A stretch of DNA of 64,000 bases, from contig JAKQEI010000104.1 of NCBI GenBank assembly GCA_029573495.1, positions 1 to 64,000 of the forward strand, written 5' to 3'. Positions within the stretch are counted from its first letter, which is position 1. Each line of letters starts with the position of its first letter. The translations under genes were made by a program, and so were the position numbers. This document shows positions 6,758 through 14,666 of this stretch, piece after piece. Origin of the DNA: Bacteroidota bacterium. GTDB lineage: Bacteria > Bacteroidota > Bacteroidia > Flavobacteriales_F > PHOS-HE28. Under the pieces are notes generated by a model, which saw nothing but the letters and a program-made list of their open reading frames with translations, had not been told where the DNA came from and did no database searches.

Positions 6758-7879
6758 CTACGCGCTGGTCTTTTCTTGGATGGTGACGGAAGTCAGCTCC
6801 GGGTGCAACGTGCCGTTGAGCGCCAGTAGTTCCTCCTCTTCACGGATGCGGCGGCGCAGGCCTTCGGGGTCGTTGATGGCCTTGGTCCTGGTGCTGCGCG
6901 TGCTGCGACCTTTGCGCCAGGCGCGTTGGGCTTCGATTGGCAATTGATGGATCTCGCTGCAGCTCGGTGAGCAGCAGTTGGCGTACTTGGTGGCGCACGC
7001 CTCGCACTGCACCAGCAGCATGTTGCAGGTGACCTCGTTGCAGTTGGTGATGCGGTCGCACTTGGTGCCGCATTGCATGCAGGTGCTCACCACATCGTCG
7101 GTGATGCGTTCGGCGAGGCGTTCATCGAACACGAAGTTCTGACCCTTGTACTTGCTCTCCAGCCTTTGCGCCTTGATCTGCCGCGCATAGTCGATGATAC
7201 CGCCATGCAACTGGGCCACCTTGGTGAAGCCCTGGTGCTTGAGGTAGGCGCTGGCCTTCTCGCAGCGGATGCCGCCCGTGCAATACATCAGCACTTCCGC
7301 ATCCTTCTTCTCCTTGAACGCATCCACCACTTCCTCGATGGCCCCGCGGAAGGTGTCGGCCTTGGGCAGATAGGCGCCCTCGAAATGCCCGATCAGGCAT
7401 TCGTAGTTGTTGCGCATGTCGATCACCAGGGCGCCCTGCTCCATCTTCCGGTTGAAGGCCGCGGCGTCGAGGTGCTCGCCTACGTTCGTCACGTCGAAGG
7501 CATCGTCAGCCAATCCATCGGCTACGATCTTCTTCTTCACCTTGATGGCAAGCTTGAGGAAGCTCTTGCCGTCATCCTCCACGGCGATCTTCCACGGCAC
7601 GTCAGCGAAGGCTTCGCGGGTGTTCAACGCAGCACGGAACGCTTCCAGATGCACCGTGGGCAGGCTTACCTGTGCATTGATGCCTTCCTGAGAGAGATAT
7701 ATCCGGCCAAGGACGCCCAGCGACCCCCATTCCTGGTAGAGTTCGTGGCGCAGGGCCTCGACCTCGGTCAGCCGCACGTAGCGGTAGAAGGAAAGGGTGG
7801 TGCGCTCCACGCCCTCGCGCTCCAGTTTGGCCCGGAGGATGTCCGGCCGGTCGAGGTTGCGCAGGCGGTGGATGTCCAT
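6758..7879 (-). CDS. trhO: tRNA uridine(34) hydroxylase TrhO (rhodanese-like)
   Basis: 373 residues, close to the 350-residue E. coli protein. It hydroxylates U34 of certain tRNAs on the way to 5-alkoxyuridine. The N-terminal acylphosphatase-like domain (about 20-120) is followed by a rhodanese domain (about 140-235) with the reactive Cys in MYCTGGIRCEKASAYL. A Cys-rich tail (CMQCGTKC, CEACATKY, CCSPSC) resembles a zinc-binding region of the long family members. The -7 box TACTTTCG lies 4 nt before the ATG, so a leaderless transcript is expected. It is divergent from tdh. Confidence 0.92.
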   Translation of the reverse strand: MDIHRLRNLDRPDILRAKLEREGVERTTLSFYRYVRLTEVEALRHELYQEWGSLGVLGRIYLSQEGINAQVSLPTVHLEAFRAALNTREAFADVPWKIAVEDDGKSFLKLAIKVKKKIVADGLADDAFDVTNVGEHLDAAAFNRKMEQGALVIDMRNNYECLIGHFEGAYLPKADTFRGAIEEVVDAFKEKKDAEVLMYCTGGIRCEKASAYLKHQGFTKVAQLHGGIIDYARQIKAQRLESKYKGQNFVFDERLAERITDDVVSTCMQCGTKCDRITNCNEVTCNMLLVQCEACATKYANCCSPSCSEIHQLPIEAQRAWRKGRSTRSTRTKAINDPEGLRRRIREEEELLALNGTLHPELTSVTIQEKTSA

Positions 7880-7883
7880 GCTG

Positions 7884-7891
7884 CGAAAGTA
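7884..7891 (-). promoter_or_regulatory. -7 promoter box (TACTTTCG) for trhO
   Basis: TACTTTCG on the minus strand with only 4 nt (CAGC) before the trhO ATG. It faces away from the tdh box 32 bp to the right. Confidence 0.65.
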
Positions 7892-7923
7892 CGGAGGACC
7901 AGCGGCCCTAGCGATCGGCCGAG

Positions 7924-7931
7924 TAGCTTCG
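7924..7931 (+). promoter_or_regulatory. -7 promoter box (TAGCTTCG) for tdh
   Basis: TAGCTTCG with only 4 nt (CCGC) before the tdh ATG; back to back with the trhO box. Confidence 0.6.
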
Positions 7932-7935
7932 CCGC

Positions 7936-8919
7936 ATGTCCAAGCCCACCTCCGCTACCGCTTCGGCGGGTGAAAAGAAGATCCTCGTCATCGGCTCCAG
8001 CGGCCAGATCGGTACCGAGCTCGTGGAAGGGCTTCGCGTGCGTTTCGGCGACGCGAACGTGGTGGCCAGCGATATCAAGGAACCCCAGGTGAAGCAGGAA
8101 GGTCCCTTCGCCATGGTGAACGCCATGGACCGCCGTGGGATCGAACGGGTCATCGACAAGCACGGGATCACGGAGGTGTACCTGCTCGCAGCCCTGCTGA
8201 GCGCCACGGCCGAGAAGGACCCTGCCTTCGCCTGGCAGCTGAACATGGAGAGCCTCTTCATCGTGCTGGAGCTGGCGCGGGAGGGGCGCATCAAGAAGGT
8301 CTATTGGCCGAGCAGCATCGCCGTTTTCGGACCAACGACCCCCAAGGATGGGACGCCACAGCACACGATCGCGGAACCTACCACGGTCTATGGGATCAGC
8401 AAGCAGGCTGGAGAACGGTGGTGTGCGTACTACCACCAGCGCTATGGGGTCGATGTGCGGAGCATCCGCTATCCGGGGCTCATCGGTTGGAAGAGCGCCC
8501 CGGGAGGCGGGACGACGGACTACGCGGTCCATATCTTCCACGAGGCGCTCAAGCTAGGCCGTTACACCTGCTTCCTGGGGCCAAGGACCACCCTGCCGAT
8601 GATGTACATGCCCGACGCTATCCGCGCGACCATCGATCTGATGGAAACGCCAGCCGAGCGGGTCAAGGAACGCGGAGGGTACAACCTGGCCGGCTTCAGC
8701 TTCGATCCCGAGGAGATCGCGGCGGAGGTGCGCCGGCATATCCCGGAGTTCGCCATCGATTACGCTCCGGACCAGCGCCAGGCCATCGCAGACAGCTGGC
8801 CGCGCAGCATCGACGATAGCGCCGCCCGAGCCGATTGGGGCTGGGAACCGCGGTACGACCTGACCGCCATGGTGGATGACATGATGCACCATCTCAAGAC
8901 ACGGGTCGGGAAGGGTTGA
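7936..8919 (+). CDS. tdh: L-threonine 3-dehydrogenase (extended SDR type)
   Basis: 327 residues. It oxidises L-threonine with NAD+ to 2-amino-3-ketobutyrate. This is the epimerase-like SDR form found in Bacteroidota, not the zinc enzyme of E. coli. The Rossmann loop is GSSGQIGTEL (about residues 21-30) and the catalytic Tyr-Lys pair is YGISKQAGERW (about 152-162). The substrate-side pattern RSIRYPGLIGWK is typical of the family. The partner enzyme Kbl is encoded at 61959-63152. The MORN-like gene starts 53 bp downstream and may be cotranscribed. Confidence 0.92.
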   Translation: MSKPTSATASAGEKKILVIGSSGQIGTELVEGLRVRFGDANVVASDIKEPQVKQEGPFAMVNAMDRRGIERVIDKHGITEVYLLAALLSATAEKDPAFAWQLNMESLFIVLELAREGRIKKVYWPSSIAVFGPTTPKDGTPQHTIAEPTTVYGISKQAGERWCAYYHQRYGVDVRSIRYPGLIGWKSAPGGGTTDYAVHIFHEALKLGRYTCFLGPRTTLPMMYMPDAIRATIDLMETPAERVKERGGYNLAGFSFDPEEIAAEVRRHIPEFAIDYAPDQRQAIADSWPRSIDDSAARADWGWEPRYDLTAMVDDMMHHLKTRVGKG

Positions 8920-8972
8920 AACTTTCTCACCCTATCCCACGTATCGCGTGCGTCGAACCAGGAAACGCTCGC

Positions 8973-9875
8973 ATGTCATTCTTGAATCGTCCGGTCCTCC
9001 TCATTGTTCCAGCCCTCTTGGTGATCTCCTTGCAATGCTCCTTCGCTCAGGCGGGGACCATGGCACAGGACACCCTGAACCGCGTGGATGAGATGGGCCG
9101 CAAGCAGGGTTTCTGGAAGGTGACCGCCCCCAGCGCGGACAAGCCGGGCTATTCCGATGGTCAGTTGATCGAGGAGGGCCGGTACACGAACAGCAAGCGG
9201 ATCGGTCTGTGGAAGCGCTACTGGCCCAACGGGAAGGTGATGAGCGAGATCACCTACCAGATGGGCCGTCCGCGCGGCGCCTACAAGACCTATTACCCGA
9301 ACGGACGCACCGAGGAGCAGGGCAATTGGGACCTGGACCGCAACACGGGCAGGTTCCAGCGCTATCACCCCAACGGCCAGCTGGCACAGGACTTCGTCTT
9401 CACATCGGATGGGGTGCGTGATGGGGAACAGAAGTACTACCACGAGAATGGTCAGCTGGCCGTGCAGGTGACCGTGGAACAGGGCAAAGAGGATGGCACC
9501 TTGAAGCGCTACACCCCGGATGGACAGCTGCAGCAGGTGGCCGAGTTCAACGACGGGGTGATCAATGCCGCGAACAGCAGGTACCTCAAGCCGGCCCCCA
9601 AGGCCGAGGAGGTGAAGGTGGACCCCAAGGCCGCCCCTGCACCAGCGGTGACCGCTGAGGAGACCACCAACGCCGTCACCTTCCGTGAGAACGGCTACAA
9701 CACCTTGTATGACCGGCAGCTGCGCATCTCCCAACAAGGCGAGTTCAAGCAGGGCCGCCTCTATGACGGGCGCCGCTACTCCTACGACAAGGATGGCATC
9801 CTGCAGCGGATCCAGGTCTTCAAGCAGGGGCGGTACAGCGGCGATGCCGTTATCACGGAAGAGGATCGGCAGTAG
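8973..9875 (+). CDS. Exported MORN-like repeat protein
   Basis: 300 residues from ATG 8973 (the ORF track begins 19 codons earlier, overlapping tdh). An N-terminal signal peptide (FLNRPVLLIVPALLVISL, cleavage after the FAQA region) is followed by repeats of the form YxxGxxxGxWxxYxxNG: RYTNSKRIGLWKRYWPNG, YQMGRPRGAYKTYYPNG, RFQRYHPNGQ, and so on. These resemble MORN/YwqK-type repeats, which build flat beta structures and are common in exported Bacteroidota proteins. A Pro/Ala/Lys-rich linker near residue 210 precedes a last repeat pair. Function unknown; the YwqK antitoxin label used in databases should not be taken literally. Confidence 0.8.
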   Translation: MSFLNRPVLLIVPALLVISLQCSFAQAGTMAQDTLNRVDEMGRKQGFWKVTAPSADKPGYSDGQLIEEGRYTNSKRIGLWKRYWPNGKVMSEITYQMGRPRGAYKTYYPNGRTEEQGNWDLDRNTGRFQRYHPNGQLAQDFVFTSDGVRDGEQKYYHENGQLAVQVTVEQGKEDGTLKRYTPDGQLQQVAEFNDGVINAANSRYLKPAPKAEEVKVDPKAAPAPAVTAEETTNAVTFRENGYNTLYDRQLRISQQGEFKQGRLYDGRRYSYDKDGILQRIQVFKQGRYSGDAVITEEDRQ

Positions 9876-9900
9876 TTCGGGGAGGGTCGGCGCCGGCCTG

Positions 9901-9908
9901 TACCTTCG
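9901..9908 (+). promoter_or_regulatory. -7 promoter box (TACCTTCG) for cysS
   Basis: TACCTTCG lies 18 nt before the preferred ATG at 9927. The track start (TTG 9921) is less likely. Confidence 0.6.
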
Positions 9909-9926
9909 CGGGCCTTACCGTTGATT

Positions 9927-11408
9927 ATGTCCGAGCCGAAGCATGGCCCCCTGTACGTCACGAACACCCTCACCCGCAGGAAGGAGGAGTTCGTCCCCCT
10001 GGACCCACCTCGCGTTGGACTGTACGTATGTGGCCCTACCGTGTACAGCGATGTCCACCTGGGCAATGTCCGCACGTTCCTCAGCTTCGATACGCTCTAC
10101 CGCTGGCTCACCTTCATCGGCTACAAGGTGCGCTACGTGCGGAACATCACCGACGTGGGTCATTTGTTGGGGGATGCTGCCGATGGTGAGGACAGGATCT
10201 CCAAGGGGGCGCGAGCTGAACAGTTGGAGCCCATGGAGATCGTGCAGAAGTACACCAACGGCTTCCACGATGTCATGCGGCTCTTCAACATCCTCCCGCC
10301 CAGCATCGAACCTACGGCCACCGGGCATTTGATCGAGCAGATCGCCATGGTGGACCGGATCCTGGAAAGTGGCTATGGCTATGAAGCGAACGGGAGCGTG
10401 TATTTCGATGTGCCGGGCTTTGCGGCGAAGCATGCGTACGGTGAGCTGAGCGGACGCAGGATCGATGAACTGCTGACCAACACGCGCGACACCGAGGGCA
10501 TGGACGAGAAGCGCAGCCCACTCGATTTCGCGATCTGGAAGAAGGCCGAGCCGGAGCACTTGATGAAGTGGCCTAGTCCTTGGGGCGTGGGCTTCCCTGG
10601 CTGGCATTTGGAGTGCAGCGTCATGAGCACCAAGTACCTGGGACGCACTTTCGATATCCACGGTGGTGGCATGGACCTGAAGTTCCCACACCATGAATGC
10701 GAGATCGCGCAGAGCGTGGCGGCTGATGGACAAGTGCCCGTGCGCTACTGGATGCACACCAACATGCTTACCGTGAACGGACGGAAGATGTCCAAGAGCG
10801 AGGGCAACGGATTCACCCCCGAGGAACTGGTCACCGGGAACCACAAGCTGCTGGACAAGGGCTACGGTCCCATGACCGTTCGCTTCTTCATGCTGCAGAG
10901 CCATTATGCGAGCACGCTCGACTTCAGCAACGCGGCCCTGCAGGCGGCGGAGAAAGGCTTGGAACGGCTCATGGCCGCGATGGATCTCCTTCCTGGATTG
11001 AAGCCCGGGACTTCCGATGGAGCGGACATCCCCGCGCTCGAGGCCCGCTGTTACTCGGCCATGAACGACGACCTCAACACCCCGGTGATGATCGGCGAGC
11101 TGTTCGAGGGCGTACGCATCATCAATTCGGTGAACGATGGCCGACTGACATTGACCCCGGCTTCCATCGACAGGCTGGGGACCTTGATGCAACAGATGGT
11201 CCAGGAGGTGCTCGGATTGACACGTGGGCGTGAGACCGCGGCGGACGACCGCACGTTGAACGGACTGGTCGAGGCCTTCATCCGGATGCGTGCCGAGGCC
11301 AAGGCGAAGAAGGATTTCGCCGCGAGCGATGCGATCCGCGATCGCCTGCTCGAGTTGGGGATCACCTTGAAGGACACCAAGGAAGGCACGACATGGTCAC
11401 GCAGTTGA
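9927..11408 (+). CDS. cysS: Cysteinyl-tRNA synthetase
   Basis: 493 residues, class I aminoacyl-tRNA synthetase that charges tRNA-Cys. The HIGH-type motif appears as [10 protein letters not shown], the zinc ligands as [15 protein letters not shown] and HHECEIAQS, and the KMSKS loop as [11 protein letters not shown] at about residue 286. The C-terminal helical tRNA-binding region ends [20 protein letters not shown], as usual. ATG 9927 ([11 protein letters not shown]) is chosen over the TTG in the track. Its last 16 bp overlap the next gene, so the two are likely coupled. Confidence 0.97.
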   Translation: MSEPKHGPLYVTNTLTRRKEEFVPLDPPRVGLYVCGPTVYSDVHLGNVRTFLSFDTLYRWLTFIGYKVRYVRNITDVGHLLGDAADGEDRISKGARAEQLEPMEIVQKYTNGFHDVMRLFNILPPSIEPTATGHLIEQIAMVDRILESGYGYEANGSVYFDVPGFAAKHAYGELSGRRIDELLTNTRDTEGMDEKRSPLDFAIWKKAEPEHLMKWPSPWGVGFPGWHLECSVMSTKYLGRTFDIHGGGMDLKFPHHECEIAQSVAADGQVPVRYWMHTNMLTVNGRKMSKSEGNGFTPEELVTGNHKLLDKGYGPMTVRFFMLQSHYASTLDFSNAALQAAEKGLERLMAAMDLLPGLKPGTSDGADIPALEARCYSAMNDDLNTPVMIGELFEGVRIINSVNDGRLTLTPASIDRLGTLMQQMVQEVLGLTRGRETAADDRTLNGLVEAFIRMRAEAKAKKDFAASDAIRDRLLELGITLKDTKEGTTWSRS

Positions 11409-12409
11409 ACGCACGGCGGCCTGGGTCGACGATCCTGCCATTCATCCTTTTGCTATCAGCTTGTGGGACCGAGGCGCCGGACACCCCGCCGGAGATCCAC
11501 GCGCCGGTCGTTCAAGAGCTTCCGCCCACGCCGGTGTTCAACGCCGACAGCGCCTATGCCTTTGTGGCGGAGCAGGTGGCCTTCGGCCCCCGTGTTCCGG
11601 GGACCCGGTCGCACCAGGCTTGTGGGGATCGTTTGGTGCTACGACTGAAGGCTTCGGGTGCGGAGGTCGTCGAGCAGACGGGTACGGTCATCAGCTACAA
11701 CAACGAGCGCCTCCCGCTGCGGAACATCATCGGCCGCTTCCACCCGGAGCGTCAGGAACGGATCCTGCTGCTGGCCCACTGGGACACCCGGCCGTTCGCG
11801 GACAAGGACGACCAGCGCACCAATGAGCCGATCGACGGGGCCAATGATGGCGGAAGCGGGGTGGCAGTGCTACTGGAGATCGCCCGCCACCTGGCCACCA
11901 AGGAGCACGGTCCGGGTGTGGACATCCTCTTCACCGATGTCGAGGACCATGGCCAGCCCAGTGGAGCGATGACCATGGATGAACGCAGCATTGATACCTG
12001 GTGCCTTGGTTCGCAATACTGGGTGAAGAACCCGCATGTGCCCGGCTACAAGGCCCGCTTCGGGATCCTGCTGGACATGGTCGGTGCACGGGACGCCCTC
12101 TTCTACCAGGAGGCGTTGAGCATGCAATTCGCTCCGGCCATCGTGCGCAAGGTCTGGAAGACGGCCGCTTCGCTCGGACTTGGCGACCGCTTCGTGCAGG
12201 AAACGAAGTACTTCGTGGGGATCGATGACCATGTTCCGGTGAACAAGGTCTTGCGCATCCCGACGATCGACATCATCGAGTATGATCCGACCACCCAGGC
12301 CTTCGGGCCTTATTGGCACACGCACGACGATTCCATGGAAGTGATGGACCGCGGCAGTCTTGATGCGGTGGGCCGCACGGTGCTGGAGGTGGTCTGGAAG
12401 GAACGATAG
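11393..12409 (+). CDS. M28 family peptidase / glutaminyl-peptide cyclotransferase-like lipoprotein
   Basis: 338 residues with a lipobox LLSAC near residue 23, so it is an envelope lipoprotein. The M28 zinc-enzyme core is visible: LLAHWDTRPFAD, NDGGSGVAVLLEIA (metal Asp), DVEDHG (metal Glu) and GIDDHVPVNKVL (metal His). The wording DDHVP and the overall length favour the glutaminyl cyclase branch, which forms pyroglutamate at N-termini after signal cleavage. A plain aminopeptidase is the alternative. T9SS cargo in Bacteroidota often begins with pyroglutamate after signal peptidase cleavage, which would fit the SAQ- and TQAQ-type signal ends of neighbours; this link is inference. It overlaps cysS by 16 bp. 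Confidence 0.85.
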   Translation: MVTQLNARRPGSTILPFILLLSACGTEAPDTPPEIHAPVVQELPPTPVFNADSAYAFVAEQVAFGPRVPGTRSHQACGDRLVLRLKASGAEVVEQTGTVISYNNERLPLRNIIGRFHPERQERILLLAHWDTRPFADKDDQRTNEPIDGANDGGSGVAVLLEIARHLATKEHGPGVDILFTDVEDHGQPSGAMTMDERSIDTWCLGSQYWVKNPHVPGYKARFGILLDMVGARDALFYQEALSMQFAPAIVRKVWKTAASLGLGDRFVQETKYFVGIDDHVPVNKVLRIPTIDIIEYDPTTQAFGPYWHTHDDSMEVMDRGSLDAVGRTVLEVVWKER

Positions 12410-12438
12410 GCCTTGCCCGGTCGAGTCGTCACCAGTGA

Positions 12439-12486
12439 AAATGGAAGGGGGCGTCCGATCGGATGATCGGACGCCCCCTTCCATTT
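12439..12486. terminator. Strong bidirectional terminator hairpin
   Basis: A perfect 22-bp stem with a GGAT loop, A-rich on the left and T-rich on the right, between the convergent M28 and FG-GAP genes. It should work for both strands. Confidence 0.9.
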
Positions 12487-12491
12487 CAGGA

Positions 12492-14483
12492 TCACTCCTT
12501 CGTGAAACGGGCGGTGCGCTCTCCGTCATCACCCGTGAGGCGGATCGTGTACATGCCCGGTGCCAGCGCGCTGATGTCGATGCCCATGTTGACCGTACGA
12601 CCCTGCAGGACGACCCGTCCCATCGCATCGAGCACCGTGTGGTCCACGACCTCCTGCGCGTTGATGGCAAGCGACAGGCGGTCCGTGGCGGGATTCGGAT
12701 GAACGGAGAACAGACGGTCCGAGGCGACGTCCGTGGTGGCGGTGGTGATGCTCTCGACCACCGTGATGGTGCTGTTCACCTCCACGTCGGTCAGTACGGT
12801 CGTGAGTCCCGAAGGCCAGAGCAGGCGCACTTCACTGATCTCGGTATCCTGGGCAAGGCCGAAGTGGGCCATCAAGCTGCTCATGTAGCGGAAGCCATCG
12901 CCGCTGCGGATCTCCCGGATCTGCTGTCCCAGCGGTGTGGTGACGATGATGCGGGTGCCGATCGCGTTCCCATTGCTCACCGTGCCCACCGGGTTGATCC
13001 GCAGCCAGTTGTTCGGACCACCGTTGTTGAATCGAACAGCATTGGTGGAAAGTAGGTCCAGGTAGCCATCGTTGTTCAGGTCGCCAACGGAGTGATTGCC
13101 TGCGCTCGTGGCCCATTCGAAGGTCAACGGTCCGGTGCCCATGAAGATGGAACCGCCACCAAGGATGTCCAGCCAGCCGTCGTTGTTGAAATCATGGGTG
13201 GTCCATTCCGTGCTCGTGCCGGTGTTGTTCTCCATCCCCGAGCCTTCGGTCACATCCGTGAAGATGCCGTCATCGTTCCGGAAGACCTTGTGGCTGCCGA
13301 AGCTGGTGGAACTCGCACCCACCACCACATCCAGGTCACCATCATGGTCGTAGTCGCCCCAGGCGCTGGACCAGCTCTGGTGAAAGCCGTTCGCCAGCCC
13401 GATCGAGGCGGCGATCTCCGTGAACGTACCATCACCGTTGTTGCGGTGCATCTGGTCGATGGCCGCAAGCGACTCGCCACCGCGGCACTTCGCGATGAAA
13501 AGGTCCATGTCACGGTCGTTGTCGAAGTCGATCCAGATGGAGCCATAATTGCCGCCGTCCGGGTTGTCGCCAAGGCCGCCCTGGTTGTACGACAGCGTCC
13601 CGTCCCCGTTGTTGATGTAGAACACATTGGGATCCACGTCATGGCAGACGAAGGCGTCCAACAGGCCGTCGTTGTTGATGTCGATCATGTTCGAGCGCTG
13701 GCTGAACACGTACTCGGGATAGGACACCTCGTTGAAGGCGGTACCATCGCTGTTCGTCAACATCATGGTCACCCCCTGGCCACCGCCGTACAGCAGGTCG
13801 TTGTGCCCATCGTCGTTCAGGTCCCCCGCGCAAAGGCTCCAACTCGGCGAGTTCTCCACGGTCGTGGTCAGGATGGTGTTCACCACGAAGCCACCACCCG
13901 GTTGCTGATAGTGGAGGTGGATGCGGTCGTCCTGGACGGTAACGATGTCATCCAGTTGGTCATCGTTCATGTCCACCGCGGCCAGCACGCTGCCCTGCGT
14001 AGGATTCGAGGTGGACGTGAAGCTGATGCTCGGCACGACCACGGGTCCTTCGTTCAGCTGGAAGATGAACCCGGCATCGGTCCAACGGTCATCCCAGGCG
14101 ATGTAATACGTGGTTCCGGCCACCGCATTGAAACTGCAAATGGACAAGTAGCCATTGCCGATGAAACCACCATCGTCATCCCATGCGTAGCATGAAAGGT
14201 TGGAGCAACCACCTATGAACACGCTCACCCGGGTATCGCCGCCTGTGTTCTCAACGAGATCGCTCGTGATGGTGACCCCGGTGTTCGAGGTCGGGGTGTA
14301 GGAGAACCAGATGGCGCCACTGGCCACCTGTCCGCCGTTGCAGTTCAGGGCCGGTGGTGTTCCGATGACGGTGGCCACGGTATGCGCACCAGCGGTGATC
14401 GGAATAGCCGTTGAACATTGGTCCTGGGCTTGTGTCCAGGTCGCGACGCTCATGAGCGCGCAAGCGAGTACGTGTTTCTTCAT
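12492..14483 (-). CDS. Secreted FG-GAP/VCBS repeat protein with ASPIC/UnbV domain and T9SS tail
   Basis: 663 residues. Signal peptide MKKHVLACALMSVATWTQAQ. After an N-terminal beta domain (about 25-150), repeats of the form DxNxDGxxD (VDMNDDQLDD, GDLNDDGHND, IDINNDGLLDA, YDHDGDLDV, HDFNNDGWLD, GDLNNDGYLD) build a calcium-binding beta-propeller. An ASPIC/UnbV-like domain follows (RSGDGFRYMSS..HFGL, VRLLWPSG). The last about 75 residues are a type A T9SS sorting domain: VHPNPATDRLSLAI, then GMYTIRLTGDDGERTARFTKE. It is therefore secreted or anchored at the cell surface. Its binding partner is unknown. An exact TATATTTG box lies 29 nt upstream. Confidence 0.9.
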   Translation of the reverse strand: MKKHVLACALMSVATWTQAQDQCSTAIPITAGAHTVATVIGTPPALNCNGGQVASGAIWFSYTPTSNTGVTITSDLVENTGGDTRVSVFIGGCSNLSCYAWDDDGGFIGNGYLSICSFNAVAGTTYYIAWDDRWTDAGFIFQLNEGPVVVPSISFTSTSNPTQGSVLAAVDMNDDQLDDIVTVQDDRIHLHYQQPGGGFVVNTILTTTVENSPSWSLCAGDLNDDGHNDLLYGGGQGVTMMLTNSDGTAFNEVSYPEYVFSQRSNMIDINNDGLLDAFVCHDVDPNVFYINNGDGTLSYNQGGLGDNPDGGNYGSIWIDFDNDRDMDLFIAKCRGGESLAAIDQMHRNNGDGTFTEIAASIGLANGFHQSWSSAWGDYDHDGDLDVVVGASSTSFGSHKVFRNDDGIFTDVTEGSGMENNTGTSTEWTTHDFNNDGWLDILGGGSIFMGTGPLTFEWATSAGNHSVGDLNNDGYLDLLSTNAVRFNNGGPNNWLRINPVGTVSNGNAIGTRIIVTTPLGQQIREIRSGDGFRYMSSLMAHFGLAQDTEISEVRLLWPSGLTTVLTDVEVNSTITVVESITTATTDVASDRLFSVHPNPATDRLSLAINAQEVVDHTVLDAMGRVVLQGRTVNMGIDISALAPGMYTIRLTGDDGERTARFTKE

Positions 14484-14512
14484 GGTCTATCCATTGTTCG
14501 TTGCAGGTGGAT

Positions 14513-14520
14513 CAAATATA
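14513..14520 (-). promoter_or_regulatory. -7 promoter box (TATATTTG) for the FG-GAP gene
   Basis: Exact TAnnTTTG match on the minus strand, 29 nt before the ATG at 14483. Confidence 0.7.
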
Positions 14521-14654
14521 GAGGATGTGCAAGGCCGGCTCGGCCACATGCCAGCCATGGAACGGGCTCGCTTGGAACGCTGAAGAGCGGCGGTGCCACC
14601 CAACCCTATCACCTCAGTGCGCGTATGCCGGACCGGTCTGCACATTCGGCTGGC

Positions 14655-14662
14655 TACCTTGC
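14655..14662 (+). promoter_or_regulatory. -7 promoter box (TACCTTGC) for polA
   Basis: TACCTTGC lies 4 nt before the polA ATG at 14667. It is an imperfect match (TTGC for TTTG) in the usual position. Confidence 0.45.
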
Positions 14663-14666
14663 CACC

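Noticed and set aside
5535-6947. 470-codon plus-strand ORF
   Set aside because: Antisense of hmgA; rich in His/Val/Leu runs typical of shadow frames.
8973-9875. YwqK-type antitoxin
   Set aside because: The repeats match database entries with that name, but a signal peptide and the absence of a toxin partner make a toxin-antitoxin role unlikely.
13092-14195. 367-codon plus-strand ORF
   Set aside because: Antisense of the FG-GAP repeat gene; its apparent repeats mirror the calcium-loop repeats on the other strand.
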